In this document: in pieces, positions 45,071 through 55,731 of the stretch
Numbering within the stretch: the stretch's first letter is position 1
How the letters are laid out: each line of letters begins with the position of its first letter
Source: Pantoea sp. Nvir
GTDB taxonomy: Bacteria > Pseudomonadota > Gammaproteobacteria > Enterobacterales > Enterobacteriaceae
DNA length: 64,000 bases
Assembly: GCF_009829915.1 (NCBI RefSeq)
Contig: NZ_SZZW01000001.1
Span: forward strand, 372,001 to 436,000
Direction: 5' to 3'
Made by a program: the position numbers and the translations under genes
The notes under the pieces: generated by a model
Seen by the model: only the letters and a program-made list of their open reading frames with translations
The model's database searches: none
Told to the model about the DNA's origin: nothing

Positions 45071-45712
45071 TTAGCTCCAGGGTTGTAAGCGCATTTCACG
45101 TTCCTCATCCGTTAATGAAGTAAGGAAAGAGTCGCGTTCAAATACGCGAGTCATATAGCTTTTCAGTTCTTTTGAACCAGTACTTGTAATATCTATACCT
45201 ATAGATGGTAGACGCCATAGCATCGATGAAAGATAGCAATCTACCATGCTGAACTCCTCTCCCATAAAGAAAGGGGTGCGAGAAAAAAGCGGCGAAATTG
45301 ACAGCAACTCTTCATGCAACTGTTTGCGCATTGTTTCTGCTTCTTGACCGTTGCTCTTTTCAATGGTGTACATCAGACTATACCAGTCCTGTTCAATACG
45401 GTACATCATCAAACGGTTTTCGCCGCGTGCAACCGGATAGACCGGCATTAATGGCGGGTGCGGAAAACGCTCGTCCAAATATTCCATTATGATGCGTGAT
45501 TCATAGAGCGTCAATTCACGATCTACCAATGTCGGTAAGGTTCGATAAGGATTGAGTTCAATAAGATCCCGCGGCAAGTTATCCATTGTAACCTGCTCAA
45601 TCTCCACGCTGACGCCTTTTTCAGCTAGCACGATACGGACGTGATGGCTGAAAATATCAGTAGGACTAGAAAATAGCGTCATTACCGAACGTTTGTTGGC
45701 AGCGACAGCCAT
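45071..45712 (-). CDS. sspA: Stringent starvation protein A
   Basis: RNA polymerase-associated glutathione-S-transferase-fold regulator. 213 residues from ATG 45712 (GGAGG upstream) against 212; MAVAANKRSVMTLFSSPTD, LVDRELTLYESRIIMEYLDERFPHPPLMPVYPVARGE and YMTRVFERDSFLTSLTDEEREMRL conserved. Operon with sspB. Confidence 0.96.
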   Translation of the reverse strand: MAVAANKRSVMTLFSSPTDIFSHHVRIVLAEKGVSVEIEQVTMDNLPRDLIELNPYRTLPTLVDRELTLYESRIIMEYLDERFPHPPLMPVYPVARGENRLMMYRIEQDWYSLMYTIEKSNGQEAETMRKQLHEELLSISPLFSRTPFFMGEEFSMVDCYLSSMLWRLPSIGIDITSTGSKELKSYMTRVFERDSFLTSLTDEEREMRLQPWS

Positions 45713-45995
45713 GAAAACCTCCAAGTTTGTTCACAAAATACGGCTAATAGCGCAGTTCTTACAGCGCCTCACCTACTCAATCGTTCGCTCATAGACACCT
45801 TGTTAGCCTGATCCTCTTTAGACTGTTGAATAGACGTCAGGCACCGCCTATGTGTTTCTATATAGGCGCAAAGTATCGTAGAGTTTACCAGATTTTAAGC
45901 AAATTGTAGGTGAGGATTTAAAATTTACGGGAGCATTTGTAATGTCATACAGATATTGTAAGCATAGCTCTAGATAAAGGCACTCCAAAGAAAAT

Positions 45996-46022
45996 AAAAA
46001 AACCCGCCGAAGAGGGTTTTTT
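45996..46022 (-). terminator. Terminator after rplM-rpsI
   Basis: On the minus strand a short CCC/GGG-based stem around TTCG is framed by A and T runs and followed by T7, 30 bases beyond the rpsI stop. The inner stem contains mismatches. Confidence 0.7.
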
Positions 46023-46053
46023 GTACGTGTTGCTATTACCTAAGCTGTAATAC

Positions 46054-46446
46054 TTAACGCTTGGAAAACTGCGGACTACGGCGTGCTTTACGTAAACCGA
46101 CTTTCTTACGTTCAACCCGACGTGCATCACGAGTAACGAAACCTGCTTTACGCAATTCAGAAAGCAGAGATCCATCGTATTCTACTAGAGCGCGGGTGAT
46201 ACCGTGACGTATAGCGCCTGCTTGACCAGAGATGCCACCACCTTTTACGGTGATATACAAGTTAAGTTTACCAACCAGATTCACGAGTTCCAGTGGTTGA
46301 CGCACCACCATACGTGCAGTCTCACGACCGAAATACTGATCTAAAGAGCGCTGATTAACTATAATGTCACCTCTACCCTTCTTGAGAAAGACACGTGCGG
46401 AAGAGCTTTTACGGCGACCAGTTCCGTAACATTGAGTTTCAGACAT
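46054..46446 (-). CDS. rpsI: 30S ribosomal protein S9
   Basis: Protein whose C-terminal SKR tail touches P-site tRNA. 130 residues as in E. coli; [37 protein letters not shown] and the terminal [11 protein letters not shown] are intact. Fourteen bases after rplM. Confidence 0.98.
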   Translation of the reverse strand: MSETQCYGTGRRKSSSARVFLKKGRGDIIVNQRSLDQYFGRETARMVVRQPLELVNLVGKLNLYITVKGGGISGQAGAIRHGITRALVEYDGSLLSELRKAGFVTRDARRVERKKVGLRKARRSPQFSKR

Positions 46447-46460
46447 TGCCTATAATCCTG

Positions 46461-46889
46461 TTAAATGTCAAGATACTGTGGTTGCTGTGCTGCATGGTTA
46501 TGCTTATTGCTCGAGTAAACTTTTAGCTTACGGAACATTGTGCGACCTAAAGGTCCCTTTGGTAGCATGCCCTTTACCGCTATTTCAATCACACGCTCAG
46601 GGCTGTGAGCAATCATCTCTTCAAAGGTCGCCTGTTTGATACCACCGATATAACCAGTATGACGATAGTAAATTTTATCACGACGCTTGTTGCCGGTGAC
46701 GATAACTTTTTTAGCGTTAAGAACAATGATGTAATCACCATTATCAACGTGCGGAGTGTATTCTGCTTTATGCTTACCACGCAAACGACGTGCCAGTTCA
46801 GTCGCCAAGCGACCTAATTTTTTACCAGTTGCGTCAACAATATACCAGCCATGCTGTACGGTCTCTAGTTTAGCTATGAAAGTTTTCAT
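46461..46889 (-). CDS. rplM: 50S ribosomal protein L13
   Basis: Early-assembly 23S rRNA-binding protein. 142 residues as in E. coli, starting [20 protein letters not shown], with [20 protein letters not shown] and [18 protein letters not shown]. First gene of the rplM-rpsI pair, upstream of sspA-sspB as in E. coli. Confidence 0.98.
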   Translation of the reverse strand: MKTFIAKLETVQHGWYIVDATGKKLGRLATELARRLRGKHKAEYTPHVDNGDYIIVLNAKKVIVTGNKRRDKIYYRHTGYIGGIKQATFEEMIAHSPERVIEIAVKGMLPKGPLGRTMFRKLKVYSSNKHNHAAQQPQYLDI

Positions 46890-47115
46890 CGAAAAGCTTA
46901 CCCAAATTAAGTTTCATGTTAGTGAAAACCTAAACGCTTGAGGCTCACACGAACATTTTGACTAGCAAGCCTACTACCCCTTTGTTTAGGATATAGTTAC
47001 CGGAGCACAACAAATTAGGGAAATAAATCCAGTTGCTGTTGTAAAGTAGGATTGCGGTATTATAAAGAAGTCAATTCTAAAAATCGAACTCTATTTGACT
47101 TTTCCTTACGAGATT

Positions 47116-48246
47116 TTAAGGTAGATGCGGCAGGTAAAAATACTCCTTGCTTTGCATTTCTTGCAAGCGAGATAAGCAACGCTGGTACTCCAATTTCAGC
47201 TGTCTACCCTGATAAATGTCTAGCAATTCCATTTCCGCTGCTACAACTAGTTTGACATTATGTTCGTATAACTCATCCACCAGCATAAGAAAGCGTCGTG
47301 CCTGTTCTTCTGTTTCAGAGATCATTACCGGTACATTATAAAGTAACACGCTGTGAAAACAGCGCGATATCTCAATATAGTCATGCTGGCTACGACCTTC
47401 ACCACACAGCGTCATAAAGTCAATTGACATTACCCCTTTGCTAACACCTAGTGTCGTAATTTGACGATGATTGATCTCCAGAACTAGAACCTTATCAGGT
47501 GACCTGCCCGCCAACGTCTTAAACATACGTTCCATTTTGGCATTCGTGGCTTCGTTAAGAGGGAAATTCCACAAATTTGCTACAGTCGGCATGTGCAATC
47601 GATAATCAATCCCAGCGTCCACATTCATTACATCGCAATACTGTTTAATTTTTTCAATTACCGGCAGAAAGCGATCACGTTGCAGACCGTCACGATAGAA
47701 ATCTTCTGGTGGAACATTTGAAGTCGCTACCAAAGTAATACCGCGCTCAAATAGCGCTTCCATTAGCGTACCGAGCAACATAGCATCGGCAATATCTGAG
47801 GCAAAAAATTCATCAAAGCAAAGAATATCCGTTTCAGCTTTAAAGTTATCGGCGATAGTAAGCAGCGGATCGATCTGTCCCTGTAGTTGGGTCAGTTCTT
47901 TATGTACACGCAGCATAAAACGGTGGAAATGGAGACGCAGTTTGCGATTGCCGGGAATAGAATGAAAAAAAAGATCCATGATCCAAGTTTTGCCACGTCC
48001 TACACCACCCCACATATAGAAGCCACGCACAGTTTGTTGCGTCTTATTTTTCTTTTTGCCTATCAGCCAGGATAGGCAGCTGAATAATCTTTTTTTTCCA
48101 TGGGCTAGTAAATCAGGTTCACGCGCAACCAGCACCTTCTGAATAGCATTCAGTTTGGTAACTGCTTCGCGTTGTACATTATCAGGTTTATAGTCTCCCT
48201 GTAACAATGCTCTTTCATAATACGCAAGCAGAGATGAGGTTTGCAT
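47116..48246 (-). CDS. zapE: Cell-division ATPase ZapE
   Basis: AAA-like ATPase of the AFG1 family that associates with the Z ring. 376 residues against 375. Walker A MWGGVGRGKTWIMDLFF near residue 79, HFHRFMLRVHKEL, Walker B LCFDEFFASDIADAM, ATSNVPPEDFYRDGLQR, SQHDYIEISRCFH and C-terminal CLSRLQEMQS. Divergent from zapG, as in E. coli. Confidence 0.95.
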   Translation of the reverse strand: MQTSSLLAYYERALLQGDYKPDNVQREAVTKLNAIQKVLVAREPDLLAHGKKRLFSCLSWLIGKKKNKTQQTVRGFYMWGGVGRGKTWIMDLFFHSIPGNRKLRLHFHRFMLRVHKELTQLQGQIDPLLTIADNFKAETDILCFDEFFASDIADAMLLGTLMEALFERGITLVATSNVPPEDFYRDGLQRDRFLPVIEKIKQYCDVMNVDAGIDYRLHMPTVANLWNFPLNEATNAKMERMFKTLAGRSPDKVLVLEINHRQITTLGVSKGVMSIDFMTLCGEGRSQHDYIEISRCFHSVLLYNVPVMISETEEQARRFLMLVDELYEHNVKLVVAAEMELLDIYQGRQLKLEYQRCLSRLQEMQSKEYFYLPHLP

Positions 48247-48436
48247 GGCTCTTTTTGAATCTCTGAAATAGTTTTATTAACAACTTAATTATCGAAAAAA
48301 GACCACTCTATATTAAAGCATGCTCTCTCAGAGTTCCACATCCATAAAATTAACAGGTATAGTGGCTATTATTGAAATGTTAGATGCCTTAAATATTAGA
48401 TGCCTTATAAGCAACAGAAATTATATGGGAGTTATT

Positions 48437-48838
48437 ATGACCTGGGAATACGGGCTAATTGGTTTAGTTATAGGTACTCTTGTCGGTGCAGTTGCTATGC
48501 GTTTCGGGAATAAAAAAATACGCAAGCAACGCAGCTTACTGTATGAATTGGAGAAAACTAAAGCAGAGTTAGCTGATTACCGCAAAGAGTTAAATAACTA
48601 TTTTTTACGCAGCACTGAATTATTAGACAATATGGTGCACGATCATCACCAATTCTATCAGCATATTGTAAAAGGATCGAACGATCTATTGTCGAACCCT
48701 ACGCTCGAAAAAAACACTTTCGCCTACCAGCTGACCCAAGCAGAGGCGGATAATGACCAAGTACTGGTACAAATACCACGTGATTATTCAGAGAGTGCTT
48801 CCGGTATGTCAAGCGACAAACGTACCGGACGTGACTAA
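48437..48838 (+). CDS. zapG: Envelope biogenesis/division protein ZapG (YhcB)
   Basis: Single-pass inner-membrane protein linked to the divisome and envelope synthesis. 133 residues from ATG 48437 (GGAG upstream) against 132. N-terminal helix MTWEYGLIGLVIGTLVGAVAMRFG, coiled coil (YELEKTKAELADYRKEL) and the C-terminal PRDYSESASG motif. The frame extends 39 codons upstream without homology. Confidence 0.94.
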   Translation: MTWEYGLIGLVIGTLVGAVAMRFGNKKIRKQRSLLYELEKTKAELADYRKELNNYFLRSTELLDNMVHDHHQFYQHIVKGSNDLLSNPTLEKNTFAYQLTQAEADNDQVLVQIPRDYSESASGMSSDKRTGRD

Positions 48839-48958
48839 TTATTTTAGGAAGCAACTATATTGCAATTGCACCCTGTATTTTTACGAACCCAGACCCTATA
48901 TCAGCTGTCAAATATGTTTAATTCCCCCCCACTTTTACGCAGCGAGAGCGTTGTAGCA

Positions 48959-50329
48959 ATGAAAAAACAAGCACAACTGTTAAGTGCATTAGCCTTGAGT
49001 ATCGGGATGAGTCTTGCAGTGGCCCCAGCCACGATGGCGACTCTACCCGCCCAAGTTCAGGGCCAGCCTTTACCCAGCTTGGCGCCAATGCTAGAGAAAG
49101 TATTGCCCGCAGTGGTCAGCGTCCACGTTGAAGGTACTGAAATGACCACTCAAGTACAAGATATACCTGAACCATTGAAGCGTTTCTTCGGCCAAACGCC
49201 GGGAGGCGAGCAAGTACAGCCGTTTGAAGGCTTAGGCTCTGGTGTAATTATTGATGCCGCTAAAGGCTATGTGCTTACAAATAATCACGTAGTAAACGGT
49301 GCGGATAAAATCAGCGTACAGCTTGGCGATGGCAGAGAGTATGACGCAAAGCTCATTGGTCATGACGAACAGAGCGATATTGCCCTTATTCATGTTAAAG
49401 GAGCAAAAAATCTGACTCAGGTGAAAATAGCTGATTCCGATCAGCTAAAAGTAGGAGATTTTGCCGTAGCGATTGGAAACCCATTCGGCCTAGGCCAGAC
49501 AGCGACCTCTGGAATTATTTCCGCGCTGGGACGCAGTGGGCTTAACCTGGAAGGACTAGAGAATTTTATACAGACCGACGCTGCTATTAACCGCGGCAAC
49601 TCCGGCGGAGCCTTAGTGAACCTTAACGGCGAGCTGATCGGAATTAATACCGCGATTCTAGCATCGAGTGGAGGAAATATTGGCATCGGCTTCGCAATCC
49701 CCAGCGATATGGCAATTAATCTTGCACAGCAGCTGTTGAAATATGGGGAAGTAAAACGTGGCCAGCTCGGCGTTAAAGGTACTGAGATGACGGCAGATAT
49801 CGCTAAGGCATTTAACGTTGACGCACAGCGTGGCGCTTTTGTCTCTGAAGTAATGCCGCAGTCTGCCGCGCAGAAAGCGGGTATTAAATCTGGAGATATT
49901 ATCACCTCAATTAACGATAAGCCTGTTAATAGTTTTGCTGAATTGCGTGTGAAAATTGGCACCACAGCACCAGGACAGAAAGTGAAACTCGGCCTCTTGC
50001 GTGATGGAAAACCACTTTTAATAGATGTCATTCTGGACCAAAGTGCACAGAGCAGTGCTAATGCACAGCTGATGTCACCTGCACTGCAAGGCGCTATGCT
50101 AAGCGATGGCGCAACGAAAACCGGTGATAAGGGTATTAAAATTGACAGCATTGATAAGGGCACGCCGGCTGAACAGGTTGGTCTACAAAAAAATGATGTC
50201 ATTATTGGAGTTAACCGTACACGTGTCACTACCCTTGCCGAAATGCGTAAAGTGCTGGCAGCTAAGCCCCCGGTACTAGCTCTCAATGTGATACGAGGAG
50301 ACGAATCTATCTACCTATTACTACATTAA
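48959..50329 (+). CDS. degQ: Periplasmic serine endoprotease DegQ
   Basis: HtrA protease/chaperone for misfolded envelope proteins. Signal peptide (MKKQAQLLSALALSIG, cleaved after ATMA), trypsin-like domain with catalytic His in LTNNHVV, Asp in DEQSDIALIH and Ser in GNSGGALVNL, then two PDZ domains (GQLGVKGTEM and GIKIDSIDKGTPAEQVG). 456 residues against 455. It resembles DegQ more than DegP because it lacks the long Q-linker loop. degS, normally next, is absent. Confidence 0.96.
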   Translation: MKKQAQLLSALALSIGMSLAVAPATMATLPAQVQGQPLPSLAPMLEKVLPAVVSVHVEGTEMTTQVQDIPEPLKRFFGQTPGGEQVQPFEGLGSGVIIDAAKGYVLTNNHVVNGADKISVQLGDGREYDAKLIGHDEQSDIALIHVKGAKNLTQVKIADSDQLKVGDFAVAIGNPFGLGQTATSGIISALGRSGLNLEGLENFIQTDAAINRGNSGGALVNLNGELIGINTAILASSGGNIGIGFAIPSDMAINLAQQLLKYGEVKRGQLGVKGTEMTADIAKAFNVDAQRGAFVSEVMPQSAAQKAGIKSGDIITSINDKPVNSFAELRVKIGTTAPGQKVKLGLLRDGKPLLIDVILDQSAQSSANAQLMSPALQGAMLSDGATKTGDKGIKIDSIDKGTPAEQVGLQKNDVIIGVNRTRVTTLAEMRKVLAAKPPVLALNVIRGDESIYLLLH

Positions 50330-50626
50330 TAACTCACTGTCTGGCGAACAACTTAAGAACGGGTTTGTTCGCCTTTCTTTCTCTGTTATTTGCCTATGAT
50401 CTCCTATAGAGTGGTGCATGAATTAACATTTTTTTTAAAATTTTGAATTTTTGTTGTAAACACGATGATGGCGGGTATCTTACTCATGGTCCCACGCTAG
50501 TCTTGACGCACAGTTCTTAAATTATATTACCAGCTGACCCTTCCTATGAGCCTACTTAACTAGTATAAGAGAAAGCATGGCTGCCTAGTTTGAGCAATTC
50601 CTAAAAATTAATAAACTTCTTCAGTT
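50330..50626. other. Gap where degS would start
   Basis: About 300 bases between degQ and epmA with no readable gene or DegS fragment. It marks a join between two blocks that are distant in E. coli. Confidence 0.5.
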
Positions 50627-51604
50627 TTAGCTGCGATCTATTGGAAATGCAATCACTTCGCTTAGAGAATTTGCCTTCAGCGCTAGCATAATTAGACGAT
50701 CTACGCCAAGCGCGACACCGGAACAATCAGGCATGCCATGTGCCAGAGCATCTAGTAAATAGTTATCTATTGGATATTGTGGTAACCCGCGTACTGCGCG
50801 TTGGTAGTTATCTTTTTTGAAACGCTGCAGTTGTTCGTAGCTATCTGTTAATTCGTAGAAACCGTTTGCTAGCTCAACACCTTTGTAATAGACTTCAAAT
50901 CGTTCCGCAACACGTTGATCTTCAGTACTAATTTTAGCTAACCCTGCTTGGTTCGCAGGGAAATTATAGATGAATGTTGGCTTATCAATACCAATATTTG
51001 GTTCTACACCCATCATAAAGAGAAGCATGAGTAGAGTATCAATATCCTCTTCGCGACTAGCCAATTGATCTTCACACAATGGTGTAGCCGCACTGCGCAA
51101 CTGTGTTTTATTGGCTGAAAGTGGGTCTAGATTTAGATGAACAATAAACGCTTGTTGGTAGGAGATAAATTCAGCTTTATTACACCCTAGAACCTGTATA
51201 AGAAGTTCGTCAACCTCATTCATGAGGCGGTACATATCATAGTGTGGACGATACCACTCCAGCATGGTGAATTCAGGATTATGGTAACGTCCAACCTCTT
51301 CGTTACGGAAGGAGCGCCCCATTTGATAGATGGGGCCGCTGCCTGCGGCTAAGAGTCGTTTCATATGATATTCTGGACTGGTCGTTAGCCAGAGGTCACG
51401 ACCCTGCGGCGAACCGTAACCCACAAACCGTGTCTGAAATGGCACTAAATGAACATCAGTAACACTTGCCTGACTCAGCGCCGGAGTATCCACTTCTAGT
51501 ATACCGTGATTTGCAAAAAAAAGTCTAATGTCTGACAGAATAGCAGCACGGTTCAACAAATTACCCATAGGGGCGCTCGGTTGCCAACTTACTATTTCGC
51601 TCAT
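50627..51604 (-). CDS. epmA: EF-P lysine ligase EpmA
   Basis: Lysyl-tRNA-synthetase-like enzyme that attaches (R)-beta-lysine to EF-P. 325 residues as in E. coli; class II motifs [44 protein letters not shown], the central [16 protein letters not shown] and motif 3 [18 protein letters not shown]. It lacks an anticodon-binding domain, which separates it from LysRS. Co-located with efp and epmB. Confidence 0.96.
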   Translation of the reverse strand: MSEIVSWQPSAPMGNLLNRAAILSDIRLFFANHGILEVDTPALSQASVTDVHLVPFQTRFVGYGSPQGRDLWLTTSPEYHMKRLLAAGSGPIYQMGRSFRNEEVGRYHNPEFTMLEWYRPHYDMYRLMNEVDELLIQVLGCNKAEFISYQQAFIVHLNLDPLSANKTQLRSAATPLCEDQLASREEDIDTLLMLLFMMGVEPNIGIDKPTFIYNFPANQAGLAKISTEDQRVAERFEVYYKGVELANGFYELTDSYEQLQRFKKDNYQRAVRGLPQYPIDNYLLDALAHGMPDCSGVALGVDRLIMLALKANSLSEVIAFPIDRS

Positions 51605-51647
51605 AACAAAAACGCTCTATATAAGTAATAAGTAAAAAGAGGTAATC

Positions 51648-51779
51648 ATGAAATCGCGGCCTCACAAGGTTACTAAACGCAGCTATAAATGGCAGAAGAA
51701 AAATGGCAAAAAACCGGCTAGGAATGATTATTACAGCCGGTACGAAAGATACGTACCGGTTTTTCTAAGAGATTACTGA
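51648..51779 (+). other. Small basic ORF with internal hairpin, doubtful
   Basis: A 43-codon frame (MKSRPHKVTKRSYKWQKKNG...) has AGAGGT eight bases before ATG 51648 and many Lys/Arg. Its 3' end contains an 8-bp perfect hairpin (CCGGTACG/CGTACCGG, 51737-51759) followed by TTTTT, a plus-strand terminator signature, and overlaps the ecnB end. I recognise no family. It may be a leaderless relic, a small RNA or chance. Confidence 0.25.
51737..51764 (+). terminator. Hairpin terminator beside ecnB
   Basis: Perfect 8-bp stem with 7-nt loop followed by five T on the plus strand. It lies only a few bases past the ecnB stop on the opposite strand, so it may also act as ecnB's terminator. Confidence 0.65.
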
Positions 51780-51907
51780 GTGGTACGCTGAATAGCCTGG
51801 CCACCCGCTTCTACGTCTTCTCCTAACCCTCGTGTAGTGTTACAGGCAGAAAGTAAAGAAGAGAATAGCAGTATTGAAAAAATAGCAACAATATTTTTTT
51901 TAAACAT
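51773..51907 (-). CDS. ecnB: Entericidin B-like lipoprotein
   Basis: Small outer-membrane lipoprotein; in E. coli the ecnAB pair is described as an antidote/toxin couple. From ATG 51907 (AAGGA upstream) it has 44 residues: a hydrophobic signal ([17 protein letters not shown]) with lipobox LSAC, then [18 protein letters not shown] as in EcnB (CNTTRGVGEDISDGGNAI). No ecnA partner is visible. Beside efp as in E. coli. Confidence 0.85.
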   Translation of the reverse strand: MFKKNIVAIFSILLFSSLLSACNTTRGLGEDVEAGGQAIQRTTQ

Positions 51908-52171
51908 GGCGATGTCCTTTTTGTCGTTACAGTCCAATGCTAAGCATAGACTGCTTATGGCTGAATGTACTACTAAAAAGCACATAAAAAGGACTCTTGG
52001 TAGAGAATCTTTCTGATAACTTTTCCAAAGTGAGAAAGATATGTATAAATAATAGTCTTAACAGAATTAAATTCTTTGAGCTTAGGCGTAAAGAATTAGC
52101 ATAGAATTTTTTATTCTTCTATTGTACTCACATAAATGTACTATCTCCTAATATGGAAATGCACTATCTAC

Positions 52172-52738
52172 TTATTTTACTCGTGACACGTACTCGCCAG
52201 AGCGGGTATCTACTTTAATCACTTCACCAATCTGAACGAACAGCGGGACTTTAACTACTGCGCCAGTTTCTAGCTTAGCTATCTTACCGCCAGTCCCTAC
52301 AGTATCGCCTTTCAGGCTAGGGGCAGTTTCAGTTACTTTTGCTTCAATGAAGTTCGGTGGTTGAACAGCGATAGCTTTATTATTCCATAGAGTAACGATG
52401 CACTCTGCATTATCCTGCAACCATCTTTGCATATATTCCAGAATTTTCATTTCAATATGATATTGCTCGAAGGTTTCTGGGTGCATAAAATAGAAGAATT
52501 CACCATCCTTGTAAGAGTATTGTAGCGTTACATCAATAACGTCTGCTCCTTCTACTGAGTCAGTAGACTTGAAAGTTTTCTCAATACGAGTGCCTGTCAG
52601 CAAGCGACGCATTTTTACACGCACAAATGCTTGGCCTTTACCTGGCTTAACGAACTCACTGGATTCGATGGCATACGGCTCGCCTTCGAACATGATCTTA
52701 AGACCTGAACGAAAATCGTTACTAAGATATGTCGCCAT
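52172..52738 (-). CDS. efp: Elongation factor P
   Basis: Relieves ribosome stalling at polyproline. 188 residues as in E. coli. The modification site Lys34 sits in [10 protein letters not shown]; domains follow as expected, ending GEYVSRVK. Divergent from epmB and near epmA, so the substrate and both modification enzymes are linked. Confidence 0.97.
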   Translation of the reverse strand: MATYLSNDFRSGLKIMFEGEPYAIESSEFVKPGKGQAFVRVKMRRLLTGTRIEKTFKSTDSVEGADVIDVTLQYSYKDGEFFYFMHPETFEQYHIEMKILEYMQRWLQDNAECIVTLWNNKAIAVQPPNFIEAKVTETAPSLKGDTVGTGGKIAKLETGAVVKVPLFVQIGEVIKVDTRSGEYVSRVK

Positions 52739-52779
52739 AAAATCCTCTAGGAATAATTGAACTAAGTGATAGCAAAAAA

Positions 52780-53856
52780 ATGACGTATATTGTAAATCGA
52801 AAACTGCATTCTAGGGAAGAATGGTTGCAGCAACTTGCTGATGTTGTTAAAGAACCTAATGAATTATTACAACTTTTAGGCCTTGATCAGTATACTCAAC
52901 TAGCCGATGGCATCAATGCAAGTAGCCTTTTTGCCCTACGCGTTCCCAGAACCTTTATTGCACGTATGAAACCGGGAGACGCACAAGATCCTTTGTTGTT
53001 ACAAGTAGTGACGCAAAGTCAAGAATTTATTCAAGTACCAGGTTACAGCACCAATCCTCTTAACGAGCAGTGTAGCGTGGTTCCTGGATTATTACATAAG
53101 TACAGGAATCGTGCGCTGCTGTTGGTTAAGGGAAGCTGTGCAGTTAATTGTCGTTACTGTTTTCGCCGTTATTTTCCTTATCAGGAGAATCAGGGAAATA
53201 AACGCAACTGGCAGAGAGCTATTAATTATATTCTTACTCATCCCGAAATAGATGAAATTATCTTTTCTGGTGGGGATCCGCTGATGGCGAAAGATCATGA
53301 ACTGGCATGGTTAATCAGTGCAATGGAGCAAATTCCGCATCTGAAAACTTTACGTATTCATAGCCGGTTGCCTGTAGTTATCCCTTCACGAATTACGGAC
53401 AGACTATGTGATATCCTAGCTGAAACTCGTCTGCAGGTATTAGTAGTTACACATATCAACCATGCACAGGAGTTTGATGACTCATTAATTATGGCGATGC
53501 GTCAGCTCAAAAGTACCGGCGTCATTCTTCTGAACCAGAGTGTTCTGCTACGAGGTGTTAACAATAGTACTTTGGTACTGTCCGAACTTAGCAAGGCGTT
53601 GTTTAATACAGGCATTTTACCTTACTATCTACATGTTCTAGATAAAGTACAAGGTGCAGGACACTTTTTTGTTCCTGATGAAGAAGCTCGCGCGTTAGTG
53701 CGCGAGCTTCTTCATCAGGTTGCTGGATATATGGTGCCGAAACTAGTGAGGGACAGCGCTGGCGAACTAGGGAAAACTCCACTTGATTTACAGTTGCCTT
53801 TTAACTCTTTGTGCTCAGACAGAAGTTTTAACAAACTGTATAAATCTGTTTATTGA
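52780..53856 (+). CDS. epmB: EF-P lysine 2,3-aminomutase EpmB
   Basis: Radical SAM, PLP-dependent enzyme converting lysine to (R)-beta-lysine for EF-P. 358 residues against 342; extra length is at the diverged C-terminus. Iron-sulfur CxxxCxxC in [43 protein letters not shown] and [16 protein letters not shown] (PLP Lys). Bases 53674-53719 form a perfect 20-bp-arm inverted repeat inside the coding sequence. Confidence 0.96.
   Translation: MTYIVNRKLHSREEWLQQLADVVKEPNELLQLLGLDQYTQLADGINASSLFALRVPRTFIARMKPGDAQDPLLLQVVTQSQEFIQVPGYSTNPLNEQCSVVPGLLHKYRNRALLLVKGSCAVNCRYCFRRYFPYQENQGNKRNWQRAINYILTHPEIDEIIFSGGDPLMAKDHELAWLISAMEQIPHLKTLRIHSRLPVVIPSRITDRLCDILAETRLQVLVVTHINHAQEFDDSLIMAMRQLKSTGVILLNQSVLLRGVNNSTLVLSELSKALFNTGILPYYLHVLDKVQGAGHFFVPDEEARALVRELLHQVAGYMVPKLVRDSAGELGKTPLDLQLPFNSLCSDRSFNKLYKSVY
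53674..53719. repeat. 46-bp perfect inverted repeat inside epmB
   Basis: Arms 53674-53693 and 53700-53719 are exact reverse complements across a 6-nt loop. They encode [15 protein letters not shown], which aligns without gaps to the E. coli segment SDDEARQIMRELLTL, so the palindrome arose within constrained codons. Confidence 0.92.
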
Positions 53857-54644
53857 TACTACTTCACTGGTAAAGAACTAATGAAAAGTATAATCTTCTT
53901 GTGCTTACTTCAATCAATATCTAACTACTATTTACGAGCATATAGCACCACGGATGCCCATTGCTGACTGCTTGTAATCTCAGTCTCCTGTTGAGTTACT
54001 ATAATTTTAAGTGTCAATCCTAACCTTGATACAGTCTAAAGAGCTGATCGATCATACATCTGTGAATGATGTATCACTTGATTGTGAAATAACTGACACT
54101 AATGGTAAAAGACAGACCTCTAAAGCTAGAATATCAAAAATATGTCTCGAGCTCGGTAAATCAGTGAATAGAGTAACTATAATATAACAAAGCATGAGAT
54201 ATAAATAAGCCGATGCTTACAAGACTGACTGTGACGTTCTTACTTATAAAAAAACTCCACTTAAGGGAAGTTAAATTAGTTGAGAAATTGTATAGTGCAG
54301 TTTTTTTATAAGTGAGTATATAACTTTATTTGTTGCAGCTGACAATACTTTGAGTGATGTCAATTGACAGCTAACTACTTGGCAGAGGTCAAAAATCTCC
54401 GACTTCCTATCTTATAGAATTACATATACATATTTTGATATTTTACACTGTTTAGATGTGCTAAATTCAGTACTCAAAATAATAGTATACTCGAATCTCT
54501 AGTATATTAGGGTTAGGTGATGATGTCAGACGTCGCAGTAGTGTAAGTAGCTTTACGTAGAAAAAAGTCTGATTAACGAATAATTTAATCAATGTAGGCG
54601 CGCTAAAAAAACTTGGTTACGAAACTGGTTTTTTCAATTGACTG
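53857..54644. other. Gap between epmB and tRNA-Phe
   Basis: About 790 bases with no gene or recognised relic. An A/T-rich imperfect hairpin near 54605-54634 with T on the minus strand may terminate the tRNA-Phe transcript. Confidence 0.5.
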
Positions 54645-54717
54645 TGCCCGAACCCGGAATCGAACCAGGGACACGGGGATTTTCAGTCCCCTGCTCTACC
54701 GACTGAGCTATTCGGGC
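54645..54717 (-). tRNA. pheU: tRNA-Phe (GAA)
   Basis: 73-nt cloverleaf with acceptor GCCCGAA/TTCGGGC, anticodon GAA in CTGAAAAT and TTCGATT T-loop. After A73 the template reads CAG, so CCA is not encoded. E. coli pheU is also near groESL and efp. Confidence 0.97.
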
Positions 54718-55730
54718 AACGGAGCGCATTAGACCGTAAAGTCTGTTACGCGTCAACGTATTTACATAAAAAACTAAAAAAACGACTAGCTACTAGATTG
54801 GAGTGTCAAATCTACACTCTCCCACTATACTAGTTCACTATCCGTATAACATACTATCCGTATAACATAAAGTGATAAACTGGACATATCTTTATATATT
54901 ATACATGGAATTTATAGAAAATAGAAAATAGCAGCATAGTTATGCAGAATGAGGAAATGCTCGTTTCATAGTAAACATAGTAAACAATCATTATCGGTAT
55001 TTTTCGTCCTGCATTACGGGGAAAGTTCCATTTAAAGGGGAAAGGTTCAATCTCTTGTCCCTTTAGTACTCAAGCTTTCTACCTATCTCTTTCATAAAGT
55101 AGATGGCTTCATCACATTGAAGCTCTTTATTACGATCCTGTCTGACTCGGAGCAACTTAATTGAAATGATAATTTAATGATTTAGTGACTTTGAATGTTT
55201 ATTAAATATTTACTTGAATTGTAATTTCAATTTTTATTTAGTACTTGTTATACAAGTAAAATGCCATTTAGTATCTTACTTATGTTCATCTATCTCAGTG
55301 ATTGACCTATAGCTACTTACAAATAGTGCATAAAAAATTTTACTGTTGCAGAAAAAGTTGTTGCATGCAATATGAGCCACCAACAGGATACTAACAATTG
55401 TATTGTTACGCATTGTTAATTTCCTTTTATCTATACTTATTTTTATTGTTTTCTTACCCCGCTGATGTTACTCCCGTTGAAAAAATATGACGTTGATGCT
55501 TTTACTTTGCAAGTCTAATGCAGACTGAGCGTGAGGATAGCAAATACTCCGACCATGATGAGGAGTTATGGCAAAACTATATCTAGAGATAGTTATGGTT
55601 TACATGTTATGCTTTTCTATCTATTTATATTTAGTGTACATTTATGGCTTACGAGAGGTAAGCATAAGCTCTCTTCTTGAGTAATAAAAGAGCTGTTATC
55701 ATAATCAAGTAAAAAATTTGTCGTGGAAGC
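54718..55730. other. Gap between tRNA-Phe and groESL
   Basis: About 1 kb without genes. A 16-bp unit (ACTATCCGTATAACAT) is directly repeated at 54837-54852 and 54853-54868, and CATAGTAAA is repeated near 54970. No relics recognised. Confidence 0.6.
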
Positions 55731-55731
55731 C

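Noticed and set aside
49441-50286. 281-codon minus-strand frame opposite degQ
   Set aside because: Antisense to intact DegQ with no recognisable domains.
54837-54868. Paired 16-bp direct repeats as a regulatory iteron or attachment site
   Set aside because: Only two adjacent copies with no integrase, replication gene or conserved context; probably slippage.
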